Of a stretch of DNA of 64,000 nucleotides, positions 1 to 8,841 are shown piece by piece. Position 1 is the stretch's first letter. Each line of letters starts with the position of its first letter. Source of the stretch: Marinilactibacillus sp. Marseille-P9653 (GTDB taxonomy: Bacteria > Bacillota > Bacilli > Lactobacillales > Carnobacteriaceae_A). The notes under the pieces are model-generated. The model worked only from the letters and a program-made list of their open reading frames with translations, had not been told where the DNA came from and did not search any database. The DNA is taken from NCBI RefSeq assembly GCF_916618885.1, contig NZ_CAKAKH010000001.1:558001-622000 (forward strand), read 5' to 3'. Position numbers and translations under genes: made by a program.

Positions 1-316
1 CAGCAGGGTTTGCGATGATAGCGAATGGCTTGTTCGCAGAAAGGTTTTTCGTAGGATCTACCAACCAGTCTTGTTCCGCTTCGCTAACGTAGACAGGGAT
101 ATCGTAATCCACTCGGATATCTTCCAAAGAACCGATATGGTCGAAATGAGTGTGGGTAAGCAGAACAGCAATTGGGCGGACACCCAGTTCTTCGATTTCG
201 TTTTTGATTTTACTTGTTTCGTCACCGGGATCCACAATCAGAGCCTGATCATCTTTGTAGATGATATAACAGTTTTCTTCAATGGTACCGGTAATAATTT
301 GTTTTACTTGAATCAT
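1..316 (-). CDS. Metallo-beta-lactamase fold hydrolase (glyoxalase II-like), partial
   Basis: The N-terminal 105 codons read on the minus strand; the 3' end is cut off by the window edge. The protein begins MIQVKQIITG, has the fold's DPGDE turn near residue 30 and the metal-binding THTHFDHIG motif (HxHxDH) near residues 55-63, which in this family ligates two metal ions, usually zinc. The ATG at 316 is preceded by TGGAGG eight bases upstream. Family members include hydroxyacylglutathione hydrolase-like enzymes found widely in LAB; the actual substrate cannot be told. It is divergent from dps. Confidence 0.85.
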   Translation of the reverse strand, partial: MIQVKQIITGTIEENCYIIYKDDQALIVDPGDETSKIKNEIEELGVRPIAVLLTHTHFDHIGSLEDIRVDYDIPVYVSEAEQDWLVDPTKNLSANKPFAIIANPA

Positions 317-423
317 AAATGTAGCCTCCAGCTCGTAAACTAATCGTCGTTCTTGTGAATTAGACCGACGTTGCTTTCTTATTATAACGAATTAAAAGAG
401 AGCTGTCGAAGGAAGGCGAATAA

Positions 424-473
424 TTGGACACCTATATTTTTGAGGGGTATAATCTTAATTAGAATGATTATAA
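424..473 (+). promoter_or_regulatory. dps promoter with PerR-like box
   Basis: A -35 TTGGAC (424-429) and -10 TATAAT (448-453) are spaced 18 bases apart. Just downstream lies TTAGAATGATTATAA (459-473), which differs from the PerR consensus TTATAATNATTATAA at one position. It covers the expected transcription start, so repression by PerR and derepression by peroxide is the natural reading. Fur boxes are similar, so iron control by Fur is an alternative. Confidence 0.65.
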
Positions 474-489
474 TATAGGAGGAAAATTT

Positions 490-960
490 ATGGTAAGCGA
501 AAAATCAAAAGAGTATTTAAATACACTAGTCGCTACGCAAGGACTTTTTTACATTAAATTACATCAGGCACATTGGTATATCAAAGGACCAAACTTTTTC
601 TCTCTTCACCCTAAACTGGAAGAACTATATGATGATTTAACGGAACAAATGGACGAAACAGCAGAGCGATTATTGGCTTTAGGTGGAACACCTTATTCAA
701 CGTTACAAGAATTCCTTGAACATTCATTGATTTCTGAATCTGTTGAGGAAAGAAAACTATCTGAAGAAGAAATGATCCATAATGTGATTACGGACTTTGA
801 GATTTTAAGAGATGAACTTTCAAACGGTATTAAATTAACGGACGAAGAACATGATGATGTATCAAACGACATGTTGATTGCTCAGAAAACAGAAGTGGAT
901 AAAACGATCTGGATGATGCAAGCTTATAGAGGACACACAGCACTAGACGACAAAAAATAA
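490..960 (+). CDS. dps: Dps-family ferritin-like DNA-binding/iron storage protein
   Basis: 156 residues, normal for Dps/MrgA miniferritins, which form 12-mers that oxidise Fe2+ with H2O2 and store the iron, protecting DNA from Fenton damage. The inter-subunit ferroxidase ligands are visible: His28 in AHWYIKGPNFF, His40, Asp55 and Glu59 in DETAER. The ATG at 490 follows TAGGAGGAAAA. It is monocistronic, with a PerR-like box overlapping its start region and a strong terminator after it. GlpO encoded at the far end of this window produces H2O2, so the two may be linked physiologically (inference). Confidence 0.95.
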   Translation: MVSEKSKEYLNTLVATQGLFYIKLHQAHWYIKGPNFFSLHPKLEELYDDLTEQMDETAERLLALGGTPYSTLQEFLEHSLISESVEERKLSEEEMIHNVITDFEILRDELSNGIKLTDEEHDDVSNDMLIAQKTEVDKTIWMMQAYRGHTALDDKK

Positions 961-966
961 AGATTG

Positions 967-1010
967 AGAGCCCTTCAAAGACTGTTTGTCTTTGAAGGGC
1001 TCTATTTTTA
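967..1010. terminator. Bidirectional rho-independent terminator
   Basis: A 16-bp stem (967-982 with 988-1003) is followed by ATTTTT on the plus strand and by a T-rich run on the minus strand. It separates dps from the convergent amidase gene, whose stop codon lies in its tail. Confidence 0.9.
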
Positions 1011-2474
1011 GATAAATTGTCCATCTAGTTCCATTTGCTGACCAATTTGTAAAAGGAGATGCTCCTGACCTTTTGGTGCAGTCAATTGAATCCCGAGTGG
1101 AAGGCCCTCTGATGTTAGGTGAGTAGGCAAACTGATTGCTGGTTGTCCGGTTAAATTAGCATGCTGCGTGAATGGCGTGATATCCCAGCTCTGCGTAAAC
1201 ATATCCCATACGATTTGCTGAGCTTCGTCTGAAGAATGGTCTTGCGTGTGTTCCATCTGACGTTTCAGTGAATCAGACCAGTAGGTACGATCTACCTTTG
1301 GTGCAACATCAGCCGTAGCTGGCTCTAACAAGATATCGTACTCTTGATGAAAATAGTGGTAACTTTCTGCAGCACTGTCCCATTCAGCAAGTGCGCGAGC
1401 GTAAGTTGCGGCTGGTAGTTTCTTCCCAGCTTGCAGTAAAGTCCAAGTCATCAATTCCATATCCGTTAAAGAAAAAGATGTTCCAAAACTTTGTTCCAAT
1501 CCTTCAAAAACGGCGGCTGTTTCCCCAGCGTTCATGGCATAATAACTTTTCATCAGGCTAAGGGTATCGATCTCGGGCGTGGCTTCAAAAACCTGATGAC
1601 CTTTGGATTCGAACCAGGTTGCCGCAGCTTTAACAGCTTTTATGGCTTCTTCAGAAATTGGATGCTGGCTTGGAGCTGTTAGATTAACAGCGATTTTCAA
1701 AGGGCGTGTAAATGGGGCGTTCAAAACAGAACAGTAACCTGTTTCAAATAAAGGGGTTTGAAAGGCTGCCTGTGGTTGAACAACTTGAACAGCATCTAGT
1801 AAAGCAGCTGTATCGCGAACCGATTTCGTTAAGGCGAAACTAATAGAAGCACCTTGCCAGCCACGACCGCTACCAGGACCGACTGCTGTACGTCCACGCG
1901 TTGGTTTCAAGCCGACTAGTCCGGTAAAAGAAGCTGGAATCCGAATCGATCCGCCGCCATCACTAGCACCAGCGACAGGAGTCATATTGGAAGCGACTGC
2001 CGCGGCTGCACCACCGCTTGAACCACCGGGTGTTCGGTCCTTAGACCAAGGATTTCTAGCAGGCCCATACAATTCAGGATTTGTGATATTCGTGAATCCA
2101 AATTCCGGGATATTGGTATGACCAATCGGAATAAAACCTGCATTTTCCAGATCAGTTACGAAATGAGCCGTTCTTTTCGCTTTGACATCTTTTAGAATGC
2201 GCGCACCAGACGTAGCTGGCTCTCCCTCAAGGTTTTGCCCCAGCCCTTTTAAAAGAATCGGTACACCTCCAAAAGGTAAACCAGCGAACTTTCTAGAGCG
2301 AGCTTCTTTAAGAGCAGCCTCTTTTCTAGTTGAAATAACCGCATTTAAAATGGGATTTTGTTGTTCAATTTGTTTGAAACTTTCTTCAATAAGCTCTTCT
2401 GAAGAAGCGTATCGTTTGCTTACAAGGTCTGCGAAGTACAATCCGTCTTGCGTACGGTCAAATGGTTTCGTCAT
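1008..2474 (-). CDS. Amidase signature family protein
   Basis: 488 residues. The amidase-signature Ser-cisSer-Lys triad is visible as Lys76 (VPILLKG), Ser152 (PGGSSGGAA) and Ser176 (SDGGGSIRIP). The family hydrolyses carboxamides through an acyl-enzyme; members include GatA, acetamidase and 6-aminohexanoate-dimer hydrolase-like enzymes. No gatB or gatC neighbour is present, so a role in tRNA amidation is unlikely and a scavenging amidase is more probable. The ATG at 2474 has AGAGG upstream. Single-gene unit ending at the shared terminator with dps. Substrate unknown. Confidence 0.9.
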   Translation of the reverse strand: MTKPFDRTQDGLYFADLVSKRYASSEELIEESFKQIEQQNPILNAVISTRKEAALKEARSRKFAGLPFGGVPILLKGLGQNLEGEPATSGARILKDVKAKRTAHFVTDLENAGFIPIGHTNIPEFGFTNITNPELYGPARNPWSKDRTPGGSSGGAAAAVASNMTPVAGASDGGGSIRIPASFTGLVGLKPTRGRTAVGPGSGRGWQGASISFALTKSVRDTAALLDAVQVVQPQAAFQTPLFETGYCSVLNAPFTRPLKIAVNLTAPSQHPISEEAIKAVKAAATWFESKGHQVFEATPEIDTLSLMKSYYAMNAGETAAVFEGLEQSFGTSFSLTDMELMTWTLLQAGKKLPAATYARALAEWDSAAESYHYFHQEYDILLEPATADVAPKVDRTYWSDSLKRQMEHTQDHSSDEAQQIVWDMFTQSWDITPFTQHANLTGQPAISLPTHLTSEGLPLGIQLTAPKGQEHLLLQIGQQMELDGQFI

Positions 2475-2700
2475 AAGTCAACCTCTTTCTCTTGTCTATA
2501 AGTATGTCTAGCATACTGTACATATAGGAATTGTTAAAGAAATCCTGTAATATTTTAATAACGAATCAATACAGGTCACGCAGTCAAGCCAATCATTCAA
2601 AAAGTTAAATACAACATTGTCTTTATATTAGGACATGATAGGATTTCAGAAATAGATATGGTAAAATAATTTCAAATTATGTAAAGGAAGAAGCGAAATC

Positions 2701-3174
2701 ATGGAGACTGTCAGAACGAGCAATGAAATGGAAACAAAAAAACTAGCTTCCACACTGGCTACTCTCGTGAAACCAGGTATGACGATTTTGCTAGAAGGTG
2801 AATTGGGTGCTGGTAAAACGACTTTCACAAAAGGTTTTGCAGAAGGTTTAGGAATAGACCGTGTCATCAAAAGTCCGACATACACTTTGATTAGAGAGTA
2901 TACCCAGGGACGATTACCCTTGTACCATATGGATCTGTATCGTTTAGAAGACACAGGCGCAGAAGAAATGGGTCTAGATGAATATTTCGAGGGGGATGGC
3001 GTCTGTGTGATTGAATGGGGATCCGTTGTAAAAGAGAATTTACCTGAAGAACACTTATTGATTCAGATAAAGACATCACTGGAAGATATAGATAAAAGAG
3101 AACTGAAGATGACTGCTGTTGGGCAGGCTTATGAAAGCTTATTAGAGGAGTTGGAACATGAGAGAAGAAATTGA
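2701..3174 (+). CDS. tsaE: tRNA t6A37 biosynthesis ATPase TsaE
   Basis: 157 residues, usual length. TsaE is the ATPase partner of TsaB/TsaD in making N6-threonylcarbamoyladenosine at position 37 of ANN-decoding tRNAs. The P-loop GELGAGKTT is at 33-41, followed by the family motifs SPTYTLIREY and HMDLYRL, and a late EWG (CVIEWGS). The ATG at 2701 follows AAGGAAGAAG. Its 3' end overlaps the next gene by 17 bases, so the two are translationally coupled; this tsaE-GNAT pairing is common in streptococci and relatives. Confidence 0.95.
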   Translation: METVRTSNEMETKKLASTLATLVKPGMTILLEGELGAGKTTFTKGFAEGLGIDRVIKSPTYTLIREYTQGRLPLYHMDLYRLEDTGAEEMGLDEYFEGDGVCVIEWGSVVKENLPEEHLLIQIKTSLEDIDKRELKMTAVGQAYESLLEELEHERRN

Positions 3175-3676
3175 AATCAGTATTAGAGAAGCCATTCCAT
3201 CAGACGCGGAATCTCTACTGAACTGCCTTGAAAAAACAGCACTTCAAACGGGCTTTATGACAATGGGCGAAGAAGGTGCTGGACTTACAGTCGAAGAAGA
3301 AAGCCACCATATTGCTGAAATCTATGAATCAGATATCAACTGTTTGATCGTTGCGATACTTGGAGAAGAAATTATTGGTATGGCAACCATTCATGCTGTA
3401 GACAAACCAAAGATTAGACATATTGGAGAACTGGGTATTGTCGTAGATAAAGAGTATTGGGGCTTTAAAATCGGAACAGAATTGTTAAGAGAAGTACTGA
3501 AATGGTCTGATGAGTCTGACGTCATCAAACGAGTTGAATTAAAAGTACAACAAAGAAATGAACGAGCAATTCACTTATATAAAAAATATGGATTTGAACT
3601 GGAAGGCGTCATGCAAAGAGGCGTGAAAGATAATGGAGAATTTCTTCCGGTCTGCATGATGGGGAAACTCGTCTAA
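3158..3676 (+). CDS. GNAT family N-acetyltransferase
   Basis: 172 residues. The GNAT acetyl-CoA-binding region is seen around GELGIVVDKEYWGFKIGTEL, followed by the strand-helix pair RVELKVQQRNERAIHLYKKYGF typical of the family C-terminal half. The ATG at 3158 lies inside the end of tsaE with GGAG ten bases upstream. Co-transcription with tsaE suggests, but does not prove, action on a translation-related protein; the substrate cannot be assigned. Confidence 0.85.
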   Translation: MREEIEISIREAIPSDAESLLNCLEKTALQTGFMTMGEEGAGLTVEEESHHIAEIYESDINCLIVAILGEEIIGMATIHAVDKPKIRHIGELGIVVDKEYWGFKIGTELLREVLKWSDESDVIKRVELKVQQRNERAIHLYKKYGFELEGVMQRGVKDNGEFLPVCMMGKLV

Positions 3677-3727
3677 AAAAAGAACAATCGATTAGAAGCA
3701 CAGCTTCTAATCGATTGTTCTTTTTTT
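3675..3727. terminator. Bidirectional terminator (perfect inverted repeat)
   Basis: A perfect 25-bp inverted repeat (3675-3699 with 3703-3727) has an A-run on one side and a T-run on the other, serving both the tsaE-GNAT unit and the convergent exonuclease gene, whose stop codon overlaps it. Confidence 0.95.
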
Positions 3728-4256
3728 AGGCTAACTTAACGAGACTTTTTAGCGAAGCCGTGCCGTATTCTTTTTCTTGATTGATCAAAATTTTTGCACT
3801 TGCTCTGGCATCATCCAATGCATGGTGATGATTCAAAGGAATAGCGTAATGGGCGGCTACAGTGTTCAGCTTATGATTAGGTAGCTGCTTCAACAATCTT
3901 CTAGAAGACTGGACAGTACATAAAGTCTGAAAACGTGGATGCTGAATCCCATAATAATCTAGTGTGCCTAGAAGGATTCTTTTATCAAATGACATATTGT
4001 GTGCAACAACGAGTTGATCGTCTGTAAAATAAGCAGACATTTTTTCCCAGACTTCTGGAAAATAAGGGGCATCAATAATATCAGTTTCTCGAATCCCATG
4101 AACACGGATATTTACAGCATCAAACCAAGTATCCGGATTGATCAGTGTATAATATTCATCTACAATTTGGTTATTTCTGACAACAGTCAGCGCCACAGAA
4201 CAAGCACTATGTGTTTTACGATTGGCTGTTTCAAAATCCAATGCAGTAAAATTCAT
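3726..4256 (-). CDS. DnaQ-like 3'-5' exonuclease (DEDD family)
   Basis: 176 residues from the ATG at 4256 (MNFTALDFET). Exonuclease motif I is DFET, motif II lies in VVAHNMSFDKRIL, and motif III is HHALDDARA, with His before Asp as in DEDDh enzymes such as the polymerase III epsilon proofreading subunit. The frame stays open upstream to a TTG at 4382, but motif I sits at the very N-terminus in relatives, so the short form is preferred. A stand-alone LAB protein of this type is probably a repair or RNA/DNA trimming exonuclease. Confidence 0.88.
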   Translation of the reverse strand: MNFTALDFETANRKTHSACSVALTVVRNNQIVDEYYTLINPDTWFDAVNIRVHGIRETDIIDAPYFPEVWEKMSAYFTDDQLVVAHNMSFDKRILLGTLDYYGIQHPRFQTLCTVQSSRRLLKQLPNHKLNTVAAHYAIPLNHHHALDDARASAKILINQEKEYGTASLKSLVKLA

Positions 4257-4414
4257 TATAAGCCTACTTTCTTTTGAAGGAGTTATCTTTAAGAGTTTTT
4301 TAAACGAACGTGCATTCTTATAAAGTATACCATTAATCAAATAGGTTTCAATGGTAGAAATTGAATTCAATTGGTTTATCAAAAGAATGTTGCAAAAATT
4401 TGACGAGGATTTCT

Positions 4415-4490
4415 ATATCCGAATAATCCAATAATTTCTGAAAGGAATTTCGAAGATCATGCGTCTGTTCAGGTATAGCTATGCTATACT
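4415..4490 (+). promoter_or_regulatory. Candidate PurR-box pair and dyad at glyA promoter
   Basis: ATATCCGAATAAT (4415-4427) differs from the PurBox consensus AWWWCCGAACWWT by one base. At the 17-base spacing used by Bacillus PurBox pairs a degenerate inverted half (TTTCGA, 4448-4453) follows. Further on, GTATAGC-TAT-GCTATAC (4473-4489) is a perfect 7-bp dyad overlapping a putative -10 TATACT (4485-4490). glyA belongs to the PurR regulon in some Firmicutes. The second box is weak, so this is tentative. Confidence 0.35.
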
Positions 4491-4526
4491 CTTTCTATAT
4501 CAAAGTAGTTAGAGGAGTTGTACGCA

Positions 4527-5750
4527 TTGAGTTTTGACCAAGAAATATTTGATGCTATTGAACAGGAAAAGAACAGACAAGAAGAAAACATTGAACTGAT
4601 CGCTTCTGAGAACTTTGTATCTGAGGCTGTTATGCAGGCACAAGGAAGCGTACTGACCAATAAATATGCAGAAGGTTATCCAGGAAAAAGATATTACGGT
4701 GGATGTGAGTTTGTAGATATCGTTGAAAATCTGGCAATAGATAGAGTGAAAGAGTTATTTGGCGCAGAGTATGCAAATGTACAACCACATTCAGGATCAC
4801 AGGCAAATATGGCTATTTTCCAGACATTCCTTGAACCAGGCGATACGTATATGGGAATGGATTTAAACCACGGTGGTCATCTTACGCACGGATCACAAGT
4901 AAACTTTAGTGGGAAATTGTATAACGTTGTACCTTATGGTGTAAATAAGGAAACGGAAACCATCGACTTTGATCAAGTACGCGCGTTAGCGATTGAACAT
5001 AAACCGAAATTGATTATTACAGGGTATAGTGCCTATCCAAGAGAAATTGATTTCCAGAAATTCAGAGAAATCGCTGATGAAGTCGGCGCCATTTTGATGG
5101 TCGATATGGCACATATTGCAGGATTGATCGCAACAGGCGAACATCCAAATCCGGTTCCTTATGCGGATGTCGTAACAAGTACAACGCATAAAACATTAAG
5201 AGGACCTCGTGGCGGACTGATTCTAGCAAAAGAGGAATATGCAAAACGCTTGAACAGCGCGATTTTCCCTGGTATCCAAGGAGGACCTCTTGAACATGTG
5301 ATTGCTGCAAAAGCGGTTGCCTTCAAAGAAGCATTACAACCAGAATTCAAGACTTATACAAAACAAATTATCAAAAATGCTCAAGCAATGGCGGAAGTAT
5401 TCAATACATCTAAAGGCCGCGTAATCAGTGGCGGAACAGATAACCATTTATTATTGTTAGAAGTAACAGATTTTGAAATGAATGGAAAACAGGCAGAAGC
5501 ATTATTAGATAGTGTTGGTATTACTGTGAACAAAAATACGATTCCTTTTGAAAGGCTTAGCCCATTCAAAACGAGTGGTATTCGTATAGGAACGCCGGCG
5601 ATTACAACTAGAGGATTCGACGAAGTCGCTAGTAAGAAAGTCGCGGAATTAATTGTTCAAACTTTGGAAAATAAAGAAGATGAAGCACAATTAAGTGAAA
5701 TCAAAAAAGCTGTTCGTGAACTGACAAAACAGTACCCATTATATAAATAA
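4527..5750 (+). CDS. glyA: Serine hydroxymethyltransferase
   Basis: 407 residues. PLP enzyme converting serine and tetrahydrofolate to glycine and methylene-THF, the main one-carbon source. The PLP lysine is Lys222 in [14 protein letters not shown], and the N-terminal IELIASENF motif is intact. I place the start at the TTG at 4527 (MSFDQEIFD), nine bases after AGAGGAG; the earlier in-frame TTG at 4518 directly abuts that ribosome binding site. Monocistronic, with its own terminator and a possible PurR-type control region. Confidence 0.97.
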   Translation: MSFDQEIFDAIEQEKNRQEENIELIASENFVSEAVMQAQGSVLTNKYAEGYPGKRYYGGCEFVDIVENLAIDRVKELFGAEYANVQPHSGSQANMAIFQTFLEPGDTYMGMDLNHGGHLTHGSQVNFSGKLYNVVPYGVNKETETIDFDQVRALAIEHKPKLIITGYSAYPREIDFQKFREIADEVGAILMVDMAHIAGLIATGEHPNPVPYADVVTSTTHKTLRGPRGGLILAKEEYAKRLNSAIFPGIQGGPLEHVIAAKAVAFKEALQPEFKTYTKQIIKNAQAMAEVFNTSKGRVISGGTDNHLLLLEVTDFEMNGKQAEALLDSVGITVNKNTIPFERLSPFKTSGIRIGTPAITTRGFDEVASKKVAELIVQTLENKEDEAQLSEIKKAVRELTKQYPLYK

Positions 5751-5756
5751 AAGCTG

Positions 5757-5798
5757 AAGAGCCTATGTCTAAACCTAATTAGACATAGGCTCTTTTTT
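5757..5798 (+). terminator. Rho-independent terminator of glyA
   Basis: A 14-bp stem (AAGAGCCTATGTCT with its complement at 5781-5794) is followed by TTTTTTG. Confidence 0.93.
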
Positions 5799-5904
5799 GT
5801 AAAGAATAAGAGAGGTACATTAAAATTACGTAAAAAAAGTATTCTTTTTATAAGAACGCTTGCATGTAAACCATTACATAGAATAAGGTTAGAGATGTAA
5901 AAAG

Positions 5905-5919
5905 ATGAAAGCGTTATAT
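5905..5919 (+). promoter_or_regulatory. cre-like CcpA site upstream of GH4 gene
   Basis: ATGAAAGCGTTATAT matches the cre consensus WTGNAANCGNWNNCW with one mismatch and lies 30 bases before the 6-phospho-beta-glucosidase start. Catabolite repression by CcpA fits a sugar hydrolase gene. Confidence 0.5.
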
Positions 5920-5948
5920 TAATAGAAGAGCCAAGGAGGAAGAAGAAC

Positions 5949-7364
5949 ATGTCAAAAGATGGATTGAAAATCGTAACAATTGGTGGAGGATCAAGTTATA
6001 CACCAGAATTGATTGAAGGATACATTCTGCGCAAAGATGAATTACCCATCAGCGAGATCGTACTAGTTGATATCGAAGATGGTAAAGAAAAACTGGATAT
6101 TGTAGGAGCTATGGCTAAGCGAATGGTCGAAGCTGCTGGCCTTGACTGGAAAGTGACCTTAACGCTTGACCGTAAAACGGCTTTAAAAGATGCTGACTTT
6201 GTAACGACTCAATTTCGTGTAGGCTTGTTGAATGCGCGTGTCAAAGATGAGCGTATTCCTTTATCTCATGGTATTCTTGGTCAAGAAACCAATGGAGCTG
6301 GCGGAATCTTAAAAGCGTTCCGAACAATCCCCGTTATTTTAGATATTATTGAAGACATGAAAGAAGTCTGTCCAGATGCATGGCTAGTCAACTTTACAAA
6401 TCCAGCGGGTATGGTTACAGAAGCTGCCATTAAGCATGGTGGGTGGGAAAGAACCGTTGGATTATGTAATGTACCGATTGGCCATGTTAAGACTGCTTCA
6501 GAAAAATTGAATTTACCAGCTGCTGACTTGTTCTTCAAATTTGCTGGGATCAATCACTTCCACTGGCATAGAGTTTGGGATAAATCAGGAAAAGAACGGA
6601 CAGATGAACTGATAGACTTGATTTATGGACCGAACCAGAATGAAGATGACAACCACTTGAAAAATATCCATAGCGCTTTATTCCATTATGAGCAAATTCA
6701 AGATCTTCATATGCTGCCGTGTGGTTACCACCGTTACTACTATATTGAAGATGAAATGCTTGAGCATTCTATCGAAGAATTCAAAAATGGAGAAACGAGA
6801 GCGCAAGTGGTTAAAGAAACAGAAGCGCGACTGTTTGAAATGTATAAAGACCCGAATCTGGACCACAAACCAGAAGAGTTGTCACAACGTGGCGGTACAC
6901 ACTATAGTGATGCAGCTTGTGAGATCATTGCGTCTATTCAAAATGACAAGCATACAGAAATGGTTGTTTCCACTAAAAATAATGGAACAATCACAGTTTT
7001 ACCATACGATTGTGCAGTAGAAGTTTCAGGCGTTGTTACGGCTCATGGCTTTGAACCTTATAACTGGGGAAGATTTGAAAACGATGGCGCTAGAGGCATT
7101 ATTCAAAACATGAAAGGCATGGAAGAAAGTGTCATTCGTGCAGCGATTGAAGGAAACTACGGAGCTGCTTTACAAGCCTTCACGGTGAATCCATTGATTC
7201 CAGGTGGACGCTTAGCGAAAACAGTCTTGGATGAGTTGCTTTATGCGCATAAAGCATATCTGCCACAATTTGCAGAGAAGATTAAAGATATTGAAGAAAA
7301 CCAGCCAGAAACGGTTCAGTATGTGGACGAATTGATGAAAACAAATGTAAAAGAAACGGTTTAA
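5949..7364 (+). CDS. licH: 6-phospho-beta-glucosidase, glycoside hydrolase family 4
   Basis: 471 residues. GH4 enzymes use NAD+ and a divalent metal (Mn2+) to cleave phosphorylated disaccharides delivered by PTS transporters, through a redox elimination mechanism. The N-terminal nucleotide-binding loop is TIGGGSSYTPE, and the family motifs NFTNPAGMVTEA, CNVPIGH (metal cysteine) and GINHFHW (metal histidine) are present. The ATG at 5949 follows AAGGAGGAAG. It stands alone without a PTS gene beside it; a GH1 6-phospho-beta-glucosidase remnant occurs at 42.7 kb, so this may be a surviving activity for cellobiose-type phosphates. The exact sugar is inferred from the family. Confidence 0.92.
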   Translation: MSKDGLKIVTIGGGSSYTPELIEGYILRKDELPISEIVLVDIEDGKEKLDIVGAMAKRMVEAAGLDWKVTLTLDRKTALKDADFVTTQFRVGLLNARVKDERIPLSHGILGQETNGAGGILKAFRTIPVILDIIEDMKEVCPDAWLVNFTNPAGMVTEAAIKHGGWERTVGLCNVPIGHVKTASEKLNLPAADLFFKFAGINHFHWHRVWDKSGKERTDELIDLIYGPNQNEDDNHLKNIHSALFHYEQIQDLHMLPCGYHRYYYIEDEMLEHSIEEFKNGETRAQVVKETEARLFEMYKDPNLDHKPEELSQRGGTHYSDAACEIIASIQNDKHTEMVVSTKNNGTITVLPYDCAVEVSGVVTAHGFEPYNWGRFENDGARGIIQNMKGMEESVIRAAIEGNYGAALQAFTVNPLIPGGRLAKTVLDELLYAHKAYLPQFAEKIKDIEENQPETVQYVDELMKTNVKETV

Positions 7365-7370
7365 ATTATC

Positions 7371-7405
7371 AAAAATCCCAAAGTCTTTTGACTTTGGGAT
7401 TTTTG
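7371..7405. terminator. Bidirectional terminator
   Basis: AAAAATCCCAAAGTC pairs with its complement ending in ATTTTT, lying between the convergent GH4 and alpha/beta hydrolase genes. Confidence 0.9.
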
Positions 7406-7440
7406 ATTCAAATAAATTTTTTATAATAAACGCAGGTATA

Positions 7441-8247
7441 TCATGATTGAATGAAGTCTAGTAAAGCGTTATTCAAATCATCTGGTTGATCATGGAAGAT
7501 ACCATGTCCACTTTCTTCGAAAGTTTTCAGCGTGCTATCAGGAATAGCTTTGTCCATTAATTCAGCGAAGTCGTAAGGACAAACTTGGTCTTCTTTACCA
7601 TGGCCGATTAAAGTAGAGACTGTGACTTTGGTCAGGTCTTCAGAAAGGTCTTCATCTCTTAAAGCGATTGCTGAAAGAATTGTTCCGTAAGAAGAGGCTT
7701 TGAATGCTAAGGTTGCAACCCAGTCCGCATACGCATCACTTGGTTTTTTATTGAATAATTGTGATCCGAAATCTGTAACCATTTTAGGACGATCCACTTT
7801 AGCTTGCTCAATCAGTTCATCTACGCCAGATTTTTCCATTCCGTATGGATAATCAGGACCTTGCGTAAATCTTGGAGCTGCAGCACCTAACAGTACTAGT
7901 TTTTTAACACCGAATCCGTTATGGCGAGCCATATATCTAACAGCAGCAGCTCCCCCCATTGAAAATCCAACAAGTGTAGCATCTGTTACGTTTAATTCTT
8001 CGATCACGGCTTTAACGTCATCCGCAAAAGTATCGTAACCGTAATCTTCAACGCCCAGATCCGATTCTCCATAACCTCTTAAATCGATTCCGATTACGCG
8101 ATACCCATTTTCCAATAAATGATTGTATTGATATTCAAACATTAAGTTATTTAGTGGCCAACCGTGAAGAAATACAACCGGTGAACCTGAACCCATATCT
8201 TTTACAGCGATTGAAACATCATTTTTACCTTTAATTATTTTATTCAA
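7441..8247 (-). CDS. Alpha/beta fold hydrolase
   Basis: 268 residues. The oxyanion-hole region is FLHGWPLNN, the nucleophile elbow is GFSMGG with Ser96, and the acid and base are the Asp in HGKEDQVCP and the His in SGHGIFHDQP. The profile resembles cofactor-free haloperoxidase/arylesterase-like hydrolases; the natural ester is unknown. The start is a TTG at 8247 with AGGAGG eight bases upstream. Single-gene unit. Confidence 0.9.
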   Translation of the reverse strand: MNKIIKGKNDVSIAVKDMGSGSPVVFLHGWPLNNLMFEYQYNHLLENGYRVIGIDLRGYGESDLGVEDYGYDTFADDVKAVIEELNVTDATLVGFSMGGAAAVRYMARHNGFGVKKLVLLGAAAPRFTQGPDYPYGMEKSGVDELIEQAKVDRPKMVTDFGSQLFNKKPSDAYADWVATLAFKASSYGTILSAIALRDEDLSEDLTKVTVSTLIGHGKEDQVCPYDFAELMDKAIPDSTLKTFEESGHGIFHDQPDDLNNALLDFIQS

Positions 8248-8442
8248 CTTGCTTCCTCCTAAAGTTCAATTAACTACGAATTCATAGTAACGCTTAAAGG
8301 TGAATTTTTAAAATATAATGCTTTTGTATTCAAATGGCTGATATAATAGAATGACTACGGAATGCTTAAAATACTACCAGAGAAAGAAGGCAATCTTTTA
8401 TAAAATGATATAACAATTTATATGGAGAGAGAGGAATACGAA

Positions 8443-8694
8443 ATGTTAATTTTTTTATTTATTATAATAGTTACGCTACTCTTGCTAAATTTCAGTCAAC
8501 AAAAAGAAATCAAAAAAATGAAAGGCATGATTAAGCATGATGAAAAAGAGCTTGAGGTATTTGCAGAAGAAACGTACCTTAGAGAAGGCAATGAAGTAAA
8601 AACTATTAAATTACTTAGAGAAAAATATTATCCATTAGACCTAGTGGATGCAAAACATATCGTAGATAAAATAAAAAAACCTAGACAGAATTGA
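8443..8694 (+). CDS. Small membrane protein with L7/L12 C-terminal-like domain
   Basis: 83 residues from the ATG at 8443, which has GAGAGAGGAA upstream. An N-terminal transmembrane helix (residues 2-16, very hydrophobic) is followed by a charged linker and a C-terminal stretch NEVKTIKLLREKYYPLDLVDAKHIVDKIKK, matching the ribosomal L7/L12 C-terminal pattern (KIxVIKxVRExxxLxLxEAKxLVE). That resemblance is a judgement by eye. Similar anchored mini-L7/L12 proteins occur in other Firmicutes without a known function. Confidence 0.7.
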   Translation: MLIFLFIIIVTLLLLNFSQQKEIKKMKGMIKHDEKELEVFAEETYLREGNEVKTIKLLREKYYPLDLVDAKHIVDKIKKPRQN

Positions 8695-8781
8695 AAAGCA
8701 ACTAGTCTAAGTTCGCAGGATTTATTATTTATTCTACTGTACTATAATCTTTCAGTGTAAATAACATGTACGCTTATCAAG

Positions 8782-8830
8782 TATACCAAAAAGAGATCAG
8801 GAATATTTCTCCTGATCTCTTTTTGGTATA
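8782..8830. terminator. Bidirectional terminator
   Basis: A perfect 21-bp inverted repeat (8782-8802 with 8810-8830) has an A5 run in one arm and a T5 run in the other. It separates the small membrane protein gene from the convergent P-type ATPase gene. Confidence 0.93.
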
Positions 8831-8841
8831 AGATATTTAAT

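Noticed and set aside
4257-4382. N-terminal extension of the DnaQ-like exonuclease from a TTG at 4382
   Set aside because: Motif I normally lies at the N-terminus; the added 42 residues look like non-coding sequence and no SD precedes the TTG.
4257-4526. Glycine riboswitch ahead of glyA
   Set aside because: No conserved aptamer segments; the PurR-like boxes explain the conserved-looking sequence better.
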